A DNA stretch of 64,000 nt, from the NCBI GenBank assembly GCA_018401735.1, contig JAGYKI010000008.1, positions 1 to 64,000 of the forward strand, read 5' to 3'. Of the stretch, positions 49,233 through 58,308 are shown piece after piece. The DNA is from Schleiferiaceae bacterium. Lineage in GTDB: Bacteria; Bacteroidota; Bacteroidia; Flavobacteriales; Schleiferiaceae. The notes below the pieces were generated by a model. It was not told where the DNA came from. It worked only from the letters and a program-made list of their open reading frames with translations, and did no database searches. Numbering within the stretch: position 1 is the stretch's first letter; each line of letters opens with the position of its first letter. Position numbers and translations under genes: made by a program.

Positions 49233-50861
49233 CTATCTCAATAAAGTCAACGATCCCCTGATTTTATCCTCCACAAACAAACCTTGTTCATTGAGGCCTC
49301 GGTAATAGATTTTCAGAACGTAGACACCAGGCAGGGCACCTTCACCATTCCAGCCTTGCTCTGGGTCTTTGGTTTCAAACACCACCTGCCCCCAACGATT
49401 GGCGATAAGCATCGAATATTCTTCAAAATTACATTTGGAAACTGGCTTGAAAATATCATTCAGGCCATCCCCATTAGGCGTAAAAGCATTGGGTAGATGA
49501 AACTTGCAGACGCATCGCTCAAACTCTATTTGAATAGAATCAACAATGGGCCCACATGGATGGGCAATACTGATGTAATACCACCCATCTTTATTAATCT
49601 CCAGAATACTGTCGGTACTGCCATCACTCCACTCATAATTCACATAATCAAGCGTAGTGGACTTTAGGTCAATAGAGCGACCTAAGCAAGTAGGCTCTGG
49701 TTCTTCCAAGGCATAATCTTTTGGATAGAGGACTTGCACATGTATGCTGTCGGTTTTTAAGCAAGCTCCCTTACGAGCACTTAATGTGTACCATCCACTA
49801 GTGGTGATCTCGATACTATCCGCTGGACCCAATCCGTGCCACCAGCTGCTATCTGCATCTTGGGCAGTATTATACAAATAATAAGGCTCATAGCCACATA
49901 CGGCAGTATCCTTGCCCAAGTCTAACTGGTAGCGATCCACTATAACGTAAGTCTGAAGTGTATCAAAGCTGCCATAAAAATTTATTAGGGTATTGGACAG
50001 TGGCTGAAATTTAAGAACGCTGTCTGTTCCGATTATATATCCAGGGTTAGATGCATTAGCCCAAGCATGGTTTTCCTCTCCAGTTGCTACCAACTCGGCC
50101 GAATCACCATAACATATACGCAGCGTATCTGGTACTCGGGGATTTAAAATACGAACTTTAACATCCTCTAAAAAATAATGGGCCTCTGCCCCTTGGTAAA
50201 CATTGGTAAAGTTTGGCAGAAGATAATCACATTGGTCGTAGGTATAAAAGTTACCAATGATAATGTACTCTAACTGCTCTTCACTAATAAAGGTACCCGA
50301 CACCTTTAACCAATTAACGGTATCTGTTAACAGGGTGTCGATATTAATTTGGGGGCTTCCCTGATATAGGTTATAGCTATTTTCAAAGGGTTTATCTTTA
50401 GTAAATAGCATACCGTGTTGCCCTCCAGGAAACGTTCGTGGAACAGACCGACAACAATCATATCCGTGCCAATTAATATAAAACTCCGCGTATACTTTGG
50501 CCCGTCTAGGAATGGGGCGCATCAATTTGGTTGCGGCGTAGCTTCGATAATCCACGAACTTCACTGACTCATTCACATAGGCTAAAGTCTTGTACGTCAA
50601 CATGCTTTGACCAGTACGAGGGTTCTGATATCGAAGAGGGTTTGGTTGACCATAGTTGGGATTCATATCAATGGCTGCAATATGACATCCCAGGGGTCCA
50701 ACCTTATTTCCCGAAAACCAATCCTTCACCACTTGATTTAAGGCGGTAGTGTCATCTGGCATGCGGTAAACCTGCTCAAAGCTAGGATTAGGCACAATAT
50801 TCTGTGCACCTAAAAATGAGTGTAGTAGCAAAAACAAAAGAAAAGGGCTTCTATTAATCAA
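49233..50861 (-). CDS. Secreted protein with CHU_C (T9SS type B) C-terminal domain
   Basis: The 542-residue protein starts at TTG 50861 with a signal peptide (SPFLLFLLLHSFLGAQN) and ends in CHU_C: FHLPNAFTPNGDGLNDIFKP, then YSMLIANRWGQVVFET. The N-terminal part (residues 20-230) resembles a beta-sandwich/carbohydrate-binding-like domain with NLVPNPSFE-type text (NIVPNPSFEQVYRMPDDT), common in Bacteroidota adhesins. Several Ig/PKD-like segments follow (~250-450). Its likely place is the cell surface, exported by T9SS. Confidence 0.82.
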   Translation of the reverse strand: MINRSPFLLFLLLHSFLGAQNIVPNPSFEQVYRMPDDTTALNQVVKDWFSGNKVGPLGCHIAAIDMNPNYGQPNPLRYQNPRTGQSMLTYKTLAYVNESVKFVDYRSYAATKLMRPIPRRAKVYAEFYINWHGYDCCRSVPRTFPGGQHGMLFTKDKPFENSYNLYQGSPQINIDTLLTDTVNWLKVSGTFISEEQLEYIIIGNFYTYDQCDYLLPNFTNVYQGAEAHYFLEDVKVRILNPRVPDTLRICYGDSAELVATGEENHAWANASNPGYIIGTDSVLKFQPLSNTLINFYGSFDTLQTYVIVDRYQLDLGKDTAVCGYEPYYLYNTAQDADSSWWHGLGPADSIEITTSGWYTLSARKGACLKTDSIHVQVLYPKDYALEEPEPTCLGRSIDLKSTTLDYVNYEWSDGSTDSILEINKDGWYYISIAHPCGPIVDSIQIEFERCVCKFHLPNAFTPNGDGLNDIFKPVSKCNFEEYSMLIANRWGQVVFETKDPEQGWNGEGALPGVYVLKIYYRGLNEQGLFVEDKIRGSLTLLR

Positions 50862-50948
50862 GGATGCTGATATTGTTAATCAAATATATTAAAAAGGTAA
50901 AGGATGATTGAAACATCCTTTACCTAAAAATACCATCATTAGAATATC

Positions 50949-52108
50949 TTAATCTTCAGTAAGTTGTATTTTAACAGTCTCAAATTTACCATCTGATTGA
51001 ACGTAAATAATGTAGAAACCTCTTTTAAACTGACTTACGTCTAACTTGTATAGGCCTGTTCCTGCTTTTTCTACATTAACAGTAAAACTTTGACCTGCCG
51101 TGTTTACTAAAGTAACCGCCTTAAGGTCGATGTCATTATTTATAGCCAAATTAATTGTAGAGGTGGCAGGATTAGGAAAGGCATTAATTGTTAACGCTGC
51201 ATGTCCCGTTTTGGGAGACTCCTTAACTATTTGGCTCAAAGACTTAACATCAACACCTGACTTCCTTAGTTCAAACTGAATCTCCTCAACTTCAGTTGGT
51301 GTCATCGGGTTTAACGAAGCCGCAAATTCAGCAAGATCAACTTCATTTTTCCCCATCTTACAATTTCCATTAACCTCAATGAGCATCTGCTTTGTGGTCC
51401 ATGTGTCATCCATTACGGACAACCTTATTAAATAGCGGTTGTTATTGCCATTAGCTAAAGTTCTATCTGTCATTGTCCATCCATTATATAAAGTAGGTGC
51501 AGGGCCATTAACCACATCGCCATTTTGAGGGTTTCCATAGTTCTGTGTAATGTGCTGCAAATGCCATATGGTAGGAACTTGACCATTAAACCAAGCTCCA
51601 GCGTAATTAGCATTCGAAATAAGCAAGTTCAAATAAGCATCAGTTTCAATCACTTCAAGAAGGTATTTTGTTTCACATGTTGTGGATGCACCATTGATGG
51701 TTATATTTGATTGACAAGTTAAAGGTGTACCAGAGCCGTCTGTTCCATATTTTGAAGATAAGCTAAATCTAGGAACCGCCTCTTTGATTGTAACCCCTGA
51801 AGGATTTGTCGTAAAAGTACCTCGGTTAAAATTCCAAGCATTTGGAGCATTAGTAAGCCAACACCACGAACCTACACCCACCCGCTTGATGTATTAACGG
51901 ATACCGAAGGATCTAGTTCAGGCTTAACGGATATAGTGTGATGATCTTGACTCCTACATTTTTCATAGGATAGTGTTCGTTGGCCATCAATTTCAAAAGC
52001 GCCATTATAAATCAATCCGGTTCCCGAAAGTTTTAAATCGTGGGGATTATACTGAGCTAAGGAAATAAAAGAAATAAATAATAAAAAAATCGAAGCAAAT
52101 TGTTTCAT
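50949..52108 (-). pseudogene. Frameshifted T9SS type A secreted protein
   Basis: The gene begins at 52108 with a signal peptide (FASIFLLFISFISLAQ) and runs to 51872, then the frame breaks at GGGTGGGTG near 51880-51890. The same protein seems to continue in another frame to 50949, ending in a type A T9SS domain (INAFPNPATSTINLAINND, FKRGFYIIYVQSDG, ETVKIQ). A one-base insertion would restore one ~387-residue reading frame. It may be a real mutation or an assembly error at the G-rich run. In the middle, many Thr/Asn/Trp suggest Ig-like domains. Confidence 0.65.
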
Positions 52109-52838
52109 TTTCAGTTAAAAATTAAATTATCAAAAAATAGTCTGGCAATGCTATGAAAAAAAAACTAAGACTCAAAACAAGATGTATATTTTAACATTAA
52201 AATAATTTAATAAACCCCCCACGATATTAAAGATTGGTTTTTGATTCGCAAAAAGTTTTTCGATTACCGAAATCATCACTTCATCAAGGAGCTACTCTAC
52301 CAAATATCTGCGGTTAACTTTGTGAAAAAAAATCATTAAGGTAGTTTGATACTAATTGTCTTTGACTTTGTCATATATCCCATTACCTCCCTTTTATTTT
52401 GTAGTACCTAAACGCATAGAAGTTAGTGAATTTCAGATTCTTTAGGTGGCAATTTCAATGTCACGTGCTTTTTCATTTATTTATCAACCTTTGAGTAGGA
52501 CTTAAAGCAATCTGTGAATAGCTCTACACTTGATCAAGTGTGATTAACCGTAACCTACTTAAAGCCAACAGAGTTTTGCCCTAAACAACCTGTATTCTTA
52601 TAAAAGATATTCTTCTTTTTATTTGACTTGTTTAATAAGGCTAATTCTCACGTTTTTGAAAGGGAAATATTTACTGTATTCCATTCGAGAAAGGTTTTTC
52701 GTGGAAGAGGTTTTGACTTTCAGACCTTCTTGCGATAGTTCACTATTTTTCATTATTTCTACTTATTAAATCCCAGTCTTTACATGTGTGACTGAGACCT
52801 AATTCTATCTAGAACGTATGATAAAATAAGCTAGACCA
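52109..52838. other. Gene-free stretch
   Basis: 730 bp without recognisable frames, hairpins or repeats. Confidence 0.45.
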
Positions 52839-53123
52839 TTAGGTACATTCCTCTATGGCTTCATTTGAACGTAAGGCTTTTTCGGTTAATTCTTTTTTAA
52901 CAGATAGAGCGATGGGGCTCTCCGCAGAAGCCTCTTGAAATTCATTTGCTCCCGAGGAAATATCTATAAAGTCCTCTATTTGTCGTGTGGAAAATGAGGC
53001 ATTCGACATCTCACGAAGAGTATTCGCGGAAACTTTTATGTACTTGACACTTTTTCCTGCAAATTCATTCAAGTTTTTCTCTAAGAAATAGCCTGGTGAT
53101 TGGCGACCATTTTCGGTGCTCAC
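52839..53123 (-). CDS. Small protein of unknown function
   Basis: The 94-residue frame starts at GTG 53123 and is acidic (ELTEKALRSNEAIEECT). The open frame continues upstream with plausible coding text (GYDYFALHK just before the GTG) to a stop near 53180, where an element fragment begins. The 5' end of a longer gene may thus have been lost. No family recognised; the call as a gene is uncertain. Confidence 0.35.
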   Translation of the reverse strand: MSTENGRQSPGYFLEKNLNEFAGKSVKYIKVSANTLREMSNASFSTRQIEDFIDISSGANEFQEASAESPIALSVKKELTEKALRSNEAIEECT

Positions 53124-53180
53124 TTTATGTAAGGCAAAGTAATCATAGCCCGCTGTTGATTTGATACCTCGGCTGAAATT

Positions 53181-53226
53181 TCGTTATTTAGAAGGAGTCT
53201 GAGGCCTAATTTATATCGGACTCATG
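53181..53226 (-). repeat. Fragment of the ~262-bp element (left end)
   Basis: GGAGTCTGAGGCCTAATTT... to the terminal CATGTT follows the left end of the complete copies, on the minus strand. Only ~46 bp remain, ending 4 bp before the rlmH stop. Confidence 0.6.
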
Positions 53227-53230
53227 TTAA

Positions 53231-53704
53231 TCAATCATGATGATAAGGCTCGCCCTTCAAAATAGTAGCGGCCCTATAAATTTGTTCCGCGAAAATGGCG
53301 CGAATAATCTGATGGGAGAAGGTCATTTTAGAAAGTGAGATTTTGCCATCTGCGGCAGCATAGACATCAGGCGAAAAGCCATAAGCTCCGCCAATACAAA
53401 AGACAATGCGTTTGGGACTGCGATTAAACCAAGTCTGCAATTGCTGGGCAAAGCCACGGGAATGATATTCTTTGCCTTTTTCATCGAGAAGGATGAGTAA
53501 ATCGCCCGCCTTTTTTTCCGCTAGTATTTTCTGACCTTCTTGTTCTTTGATCTGATCTTGCGTAAGCTTTTTGGTGTTCTTTATATCGGCAATTACCTTA
53601 GCTTCAAAAGGCCAATAATGTTGCAAACGGCCGAAATACTTGTCTTCTAAGCTTGCTACCGCCTCTTCATTGGTTTTACCAATCATCAATAATTCTATTC
53701 TCAT
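53231..53704 (-). CDS. rlmH: 23S rRNA pseudouridine-1915 N3-methyltransferase
   Basis: The 157-residue SPOUT methyltransferase methylates pseudouridine 1915 in 23S helix 69. The N-terminal RIELLMIGKT and the C-terminal knot IVFCIGGAYGFSPDVYAAA and ISLSKMTFSHQIIRAIFAEQ are typical of RlmH; YRAATILKGEPYHH ends the protein. Normal length. An element fragment sits immediately downstream. Confidence 0.96.
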   Translation of the reverse strand: MRIELLMIGKTNEEAVASLEDKYFGRLQHYWPFEAKVIADIKNTKKLTQDQIKEQEGQKILAEKKAGDLLILLDEKGKEYHSRGFAQQLQTWFNRSPKRIVFCIGGAYGFSPDVYAAADGKISLSKMTFSHQIIRAIFAEQIYRAATILKGEPYHHD

Positions 53705-53758
53705 TGCTTCGACGTACTTTGCAGCACAAATAAAAAGTAATTCTTACAAAAATTAGGT

Positions 53759-54250
53759 ATGGCAACAAATAAAGACTTTTATGCGCTTTCGGTGAAAAAC
53801 CCTCAGGGCAACGAGATGAAGATGGAAGACTATAAAGGTAAGGTTTTACTAATCGTAAACACGGCTACCAAATGTGGTTTGGCGCCGCAATTCGACGGTT
53901 TGGAAGCATTACATCAAAAATATAAGGATCAGGGTTTAGTGGTGTTAGGCTTTCCTTGCAATCAGTTTTTAGGTCAGGAGCCAGAAAGTAATGAAACGGT
54001 GGAGGAGACTTGTAAGATTAATTTCGGAGTAACTTTCCCGCTTACGGAGAAGATTAAGGTAAACGGCAGCGATACTCACCCGGTTTTTAAATACCTAAAA
54101 AAAGTAAAGGGCGGTTTATTAACCAGCGGTATAAAATGGAATTTCACAAAGTTTTTGGTGGACCAAGATGGTTATCCGGTAGAGCGATACGCTCCTAAAA
54201 CAGAACCGAAAGAAATTGAGGCTAAGATTAAAGAATTGCTAAAGTCTTAA
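53759..54250 (+). CDS. Glutathione peroxidase-family thiol peroxidase
   Basis: The 163-residue protein follows the GPx fold: VLLIVNTATKCGLAPQFDGL with the catalytic Cys (position usually Sec or Cys), GFPCNQFLGQEPESNE, and IKWNFTKFLVDQDG holding the Trp and Asn. Most bacterial enzymes of this kind use thioredoxin rather than glutathione. Its stop overlaps the convergent UmuD-like gene by 4 bp. Confidence 0.92.
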   Translation: MATNKDFYALSVKNPQGNEMKMEDYKGKVLLIVNTATKCGLAPQFDGLEALHQKYKDQGLVVLGFPCNQFLGQEPESNETVEETCKINFGVTFPLTEKIKVNGSDTHPVFKYLKKVKGGLLTSGIKWNFTKFLVDQDGYPVERYAPKTEPKEIEAKIKELLKS

Positions 54251-54672
54251 TCAATTTTTTTAATCAGCCCGCTTACTACTCCCCAAATGCGGAAGTCCAT
54301 AAACTGGGTAATTTTAAGTTTTTCAAAAGCGGGATTTTCGGGGAGGAGGTAAAGATCTTCTCCCTCTATTAGCAGACGCTTTACCGTATACTCGCCGTTT
54401 ATTACCGCTAAAATTATACTCTGATTTTGGGCTTCCTTTTCTTTATCTACGATAAGAAGATCACCATCATCAATGCCAGCCCCTACCATAGACTGCCCGC
54501 TCACGCGCACGCAAAAACTCGATTTCGGGTTGCGAATTAATTCGCGATTTAAATTAATGGTATCTTCAAAATATTCGGAAACATAAGAAGGTTTGCCCGC
54601 CGAAACGCCTACATCGAAAAAGGGAATTTCAATTCCATCGAAAGGATCAATCTCAAAAATAGCTAGTGACAT
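54247..54672 (-). CDS. umuD: UmuD/LexA-like S24 self-cleaving protein
   Basis: The 141-residue protein carries FFDVGVSAGKPSYVSEYF with the Ala-Gly cleavage pair, VSGQSMVGAGIDDGDLLIVDK with the catalytic Ser, and YTVKRLLIEGEDLYLLPENP with the Lys. Length and absence of an HTH fit UmuD rather than LexA. A umuC would be expected downstream on the same strand, but gpx lies there convergent, so this umuD is an orphan in this window. Role in SOS mutagenesis is by family only. Confidence 0.82.
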   Translation of the reverse strand: MSLAIFEIDPFDGIEIPFFDVGVSAGKPSYVSEYFEDTINLNRELIRNPKSSFCVRVSGQSMVGAGIDDGDLLIVDKEKEAQNQSIILAVINGEYTVKRLLIEGEDLYLLPENPAFEKLKITQFMDFRIWGVVSGLIKKID

Positions 54673-54753
54673 AAGTAAAATTGTAGGTGCTCAATTTACA
54701 TTTTAATCGTCTACTATTTTTAGCGAGCGCTCATTAAGTGTTAACAAATTTTG

Positions 54754-55587
54754 CTAAAGGCTATCCGACAGCGCTTCAATGTCCTCTAAATAAATCTGTT
54801 CCAATACTTCTACATAGGGACGACTGTGGAAATAGCCCTCTTTAAAATTTGTTTTCGCCTGCTTTAATAATTTTTGCGCTTCCTCTTTTTTACCTGCTTT
54901 AGAAGCTAATCGGGCTTGATGATAATAGGCATCTGCCATAGCGGGATAAATACGTAAAGCGCGTTCTAAATCAGCTTTCATATTCATGTCGTCGCCTAAC
55001 TTTTCATAAGTCAAAGCGCGGTATAAAACAGCAGCGGCATCTACCCATTCTTCGCCCTCTTTGGCGATGGTGCTATCAATATAAAGGGATAAAGACTGCA
55101 GGGCTTGCGGGTAGTTTTTGAGTCCGTAATAGGCAATGCCCCGCATATAATCGTGATTTTGCCCTTGTGAGTAGCCAACCGTTGCAGTTACGGAATCGCT
55201 TAGGTTGAAGTCGGCAATAGCTCTCGGATAATCGCGATAAAAATAGAGGTAGAGATAGCCTCGAAACCCCGCCCAAGGTTCGGGTTTTAGTTCAGCGGCT
55301 TTGCCATAATAGTATTGCATTTCTGCCGCAAGGCCACGCTTAACGCGAGAGGTGCCAAATTCGCGCCAGTAATCGCCATTGCTGCTATCAAGTTTCATGG
55401 CTTCCTTAATGTGAAATTGCTCGGGTACCGTACCTTGATAATAATAGCCTACGCCATTGCTTAAGCTTTTAGCATAGTCAATTTTTTCTTCAGCACTAAA
55501 GTCTCGCTGATACCAATCGTATTCGGCTTGGCAACTTAAAAGACTGAGAAGCAGGCAGGTATTAAGGCAGAATATCGATAATCTCAT
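54754..55587 (-). CDS. TPR-repeat lipoprotein
   Basis: The 277-residue protein has a lipoprotein signal (LLLSLLSC, Cys about 19) and helical TPR repeats from ~80 to 265 (AIADFNLSDS, YGLKNYPQALQSLSLYIDS, ALTYEKLGDDMNMKADLERA, YYHQARLASKAGKKEEAQKL). It probably stands on the inner or outer membrane facing the periplasm as a scaffold. It overlaps the upstream lipoprotein gene by 26 bp, so the two are coupled. Confidence 0.8.
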   Translation of the reverse strand: MRLSIFCLNTCLLLSLLSCQAEYDWYQRDFSAEEKIDYAKSLSNGVGYYYQGTVPEQFHIKEAMKLDSSNGDYWREFGTSRVKRGLAAEMQYYYGKAAELKPEPWAGFRGYLYLYFYRDYPRAIADFNLSDSVTATVGYSQGQNHDYMRGIAYYGLKNYPQALQSLSLYIDSTIAKEGEEWVDAAAVLYRALTYEKLGDDMNMKADLERALRIYPAMADAYYHQARLASKAGKKEEAQKLLKQAKTNFKEGYFHSRPYVEVLEQIYLEDIEALSDSL

Positions 55588-56674
55588 TATCTTTTATTTT
55601 AAAGGTTAGATAGGCGTAAGAGTCACGGTTTTCGCCTCGAATAACGCAGGGTTGCCAAGTTTTTAAACTGAGTAAAATATCTAAAAGATGATTAACGGTG
55701 GGCGCCTTGAAGTCCTTGGCCTGATAATCGAAATCGTAACCTTGAGCAATAAACCGTCCCGCTTTGCCTTCACAGCTTATTACAAAACGATAGGTGAGCA
55801 TACCGTCTTCGCTTCCCAATTTTTCCGCCTGCAGCTGTTGCTTGATGATGCTTAACATTTTCTTTTTTCCATAGAGGAAGCCCGCATCAGGATCGCCATT
55901 ATAATAGTCTGCTATGTTTTGCTCGCTGCTACAGATTTTAAAATTAGCATCGCCGCCGAGGCTTTCAGCGGGATCAATATAGGCGACTCTTTTTTCGCCG
56001 TGATCAGCGCGCAAGAGGAATGTATCCAATGGCATTTGCTCAATCAACTCGCCACTATAGCTGCCACCCTCGCTACTTTCGTAAGATGACCAAAAACCAA
56101 TATTGGGTCGGTAAATTTCAATGGCTCGGTTGGAACTTACCACGGAATCGGTTTTCACATTACGATAGCTGCGTTCTAATACAAAATATTTGGCTTTTTC
56201 CCCCGCGATGCTGGTATCACCCATTTCCACTTGCTTTACTTCATAACGATAAGCCTCATTTTGGTACTGGTAGCTTTCTATATAAATGGGCTGAAGCCCT
56301 GGCTGCCAGCTTTTAGAATGCGCTGCGATAATTTCTACTTTAAGTGTATCCTCATTGGGGTAGTAAAAGGAAGAATCGAGGTAGAGATTATCTCCTTCGA
56401 AACGATAGTATTTGCTGCCCGTCAGCTCAAAACCAGCATTGTATACATGGGAACTGAAATGAGAAGCATCGCTTTTTTGATAGGTTACGTAGCTAATGCG
56501 AATAGCAGATTCTTGATCGGGGTTGTCGGGTTCAAAGAGGCTGTAGTATTTTACGGCATAGCCTTTTTCAAAGATGTGATCGGGCGGGAAATAAGCGGAA
56601 AGGCTTTCGGGGTTTTCTTCTTTATGGCAAGCTAGCAGAAAGAGAATTGAGGCTAAAAGTAAAATATTACGCAT
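55562..56674 (-). CDS. Lipoprotein of unknown function
   Basis: The 370-residue protein begins with a lipoprotein signal (LLLASILFLLAC, Cys16). The rest is beta-rich with no recognised motif. It is the first gene of a two-gene unit with the TPR lipoprotein, overlapping it by 26 bp, which suggests they act together at the envelope. Confidence 0.7.
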   Translation of the reverse strand: MRNILLLASILFLLACHKEENPESLSAYFPPDHIFEKGYAVKYYSLFEPDNPDQESAIRISYVTYQKSDASHFSSHVYNAGFELTGSKYYRFEGDNLYLDSSFYYPNEDTLKVEIIAAHSKSWQPGLQPIYIESYQYQNEAYRYEVKQVEMGDTSIAGEKAKYFVLERSYRNVKTDSVVSSNRAIEIYRPNIGFWSSYESSEGGSYSGELIEQMPLDTFLLRADHGEKRVAYIDPAESLGGDANFKICSSEQNIADYYNGDPDAGFLYGKKKMLSIIKQQLQAEKLGSEDGMLTYRFVISCEGKAGRFIAQGYDFDYQAKDFKAPTVNHLLDILLSLKTWQPCVIRGENRDSYAYLTFKIKDNEIIDILP

Positions 56675-57030
56675 GCTTAAAAATAGTTTTCTTTAGATTG
56701 GTTTCCTTAAAAATTGAAATTAAAAAATTGGAAATCTGAGCAAGCAATAAGAATGCCTTGAATTTAGGGTAGGAGAGATTCTTCAGTTAATCTCATCATG
56801 TCACCCCTTCGAAATTCGTTTTTTCGACGATTTGGGCCGGACTATAATAATGGAACTTCTGCGGAGTATTAGGCTTTTTGGGAAATAAAATATAATGAAG
56901 TGAAGCGTGTTTGAAAGAATATGAGAATCTGACTATGGTCTAAAAAAATCCTGAAACAATTTTAGGATGATGCTAATATTATAGAATAGGCCTTTCTTGT
57001 CTTAGCGAACCTGTGGTAAAAGGTTTTGAA
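56675..57030. other. Gene-free stretch
   Basis: No frame or repeat recognised between the lipoprotein promoter region and the first repeat copy. Confidence 0.4.
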
Positions 57031-57258
57031 ACGCGGATGAACGCAGATTTTGCGGGTGTGCGCGGATTAAAAAAACGTTATAGAGGCCATTTGCCGTGAA
57101 TCTTCAAAAATTTAGAATCAGACAAAAGAACGTCATGAATCGCGATGTTGCACCTACAGGCCTTTTATTTTTGGGATTTAGAATCCGCAGCTGCTGCAGC
57201 TTGGTTAATGAATTAGTATTCGATACTACCGAGAAATCGCAGCTGCCGCAGCTCATTT
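57031..57258 (+). repeat. ~225-bp dispersed repeat, copy 1
   Basis: Begins ACGCGGATGAACGCAGATT, runs through 'ccatttgccgtgaatcttca' and 'gaatccgcagctgctgcag', and matches copy 2 at 58087-58308 over most of its length. The two copies flank the parDE locus in direct orientation. No coding potential was seen. Confidence 0.75.
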
Positions 57259-57408
57259 AAGCGTATCCATAAACAGTGGATTTCTCACTAATTTCCCTCT
57301 CCGCTATCCACTTCTTTTCCCACCGAATTGCAATACTGCTGTTCGCTAGCAGCCCCTTAGTTTAGAAATAGTCAATTAAACCAACGAAAGTTTACAACTA
57401 TTTAATTT

Positions 57409-57708
57409 TCAATCATTTAACCTAGTATCGATGTCCATTCTTTGATGAAGAACTCTAATAATTTCAATTTCTTCTCGGACTTGGTTTATTTTATAAAAGA
57501 TGAAATGAGACTTTACCCGCGCTTTGAAATAGCCCTTTCGAATTGCCTCGTAATTTTTTCCAGAATAGGGACTTTCACAAATGAATTCAATTTCATCCAT
57601 AATAAGATTAAAGTACCGATTAGCTTGTTCTGCAGACCACTTTTCATTAGTGTAAAGCCAAATATTTTGCAAATCATTGTGCGCTTCTGCACTGATGCGG
57701 TGCTTCAT
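57409..57708 (-). CDS. parE: ParE-type toxin of the RelE/ParE superfamily
   Basis: From the ATG at 57708 the product is 99 residues. The RelE/ParE fold is supported by RISAEAHNDLQNIWLYTNE at the start, then WSAEQANRYFNLI and SHFIFYKINQ, with IEIIRVLHQRMD near the end. Such toxins act on gyrase or mRNA; which one here is open. Its ATG shares one base with the antitoxin stop (TGATG), a coupled TA operon. Confidence 0.88.
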   Translation of the reverse strand: MKHRISAEAHNDLQNIWLYTNEKWSAEQANRYFNLIMDEIEFICESPYSGKNYEAIRKGYFKARVKSHFIFYKINQVREEIEIIRVLHQRMDIDTRLND

Positions 57709-57959
57709 CAATTGGCCTTAGTATCTTGGCGATTCATAGTCTTTAAAAACTCTTCTCGATCAAAGTTTTCGATAAAACCAGATTCTTCGCCCTTCTGCAG
57801 CTCTTTTATCAAGCTTGCCTTTTTGGACTCCGCCTCTTCAAATAGTCGTAAAGCTGCTCTAACCACCTCACTAGCAGAAGAGTACTTTCCAGACTTCACC
57901 TGACTCTCTATAAAGGAATTGAAATAATCACCGATAAGGATGGAAGTGTTTTTTGCCAT
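57708..57959 (-). CDS. parD: ParD-type antitoxin (CopG-like)
   Basis: The 83-residue protein has the ribbon-helix-helix pattern NTSILIGDYFNSFIESQVKSG followed by YSSASEVVRAALRLFEEAE, typical of ParD, and a charged C-terminal tail that would wrap the toxin. It precedes parE in the operon. Its promoter carries a perfect palindrome, consistent with autoregulation by the RHH domain. Confidence 0.88.
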   Translation of the reverse strand: MAKNTSILIGDYFNSFIESQVKSGKYSSASEVVRAALRLFEEAESKKASLIKELQKGEESGFIENFDREEFLKTMNRQDTKAN

Positions 57960-57972
57960 TATTACGTTTAAG

Positions 57973-58002
57973 CAAATATACCAATAGTTGGTATATAATC
58001 AA
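57973..58002 (-). promoter_or_regulatory. parDE promoter and operator
   Basis: On the minus strand TTG (58002-58000) and TATATTTG (57980-57973) are 19 bp apart, an ideal promoter 13 bp before the parD ATG. ATATACCAA-TAG-TTGGTATAT (57976-57996) is a perfect 9-bp inverted repeat overlapping the -7 and spacer, the expected ParD binding site. Confidence 0.75.
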
Positions 58003-58086
58003 ATTTCAGTTAATGCCCTTCAATCTATGTTCGGCTTAAAATTATAATCTCAGATTTCAAGTACAGCAAACAGCAGATTTTGCCAG

Positions 58087-58308
58087 ATCGGTGAACGCAG
58101 ATTTCGCGGGTGTACGCGGATTAAAAAAACGTTATCAAGGCCATTTGCCGTGAATCTTCAAAAATTTAGAATCAGACAAAGAACGTCATGAATCGCGATG
58201 TTGCACCCTCTAGGCCTTTTATTTTGATTTAGAATCCGCAGCTGCCGCAGCTTTTAGTTAGTTATATTTGATTGATGCTACCGAAAATCCGCAGTTGCCG
58301 CAGCTCAT
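58087..58308 (+). repeat. ~225-bp dispersed repeat, copy 2
   Basis: Second copy of the repeat at 57031-57258, on the other side of parDE. Its right end leads into the tandem array beginning at 58281, which shares the 'ccgcagttgccgcagctcat' text. Confidence 0.75.
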
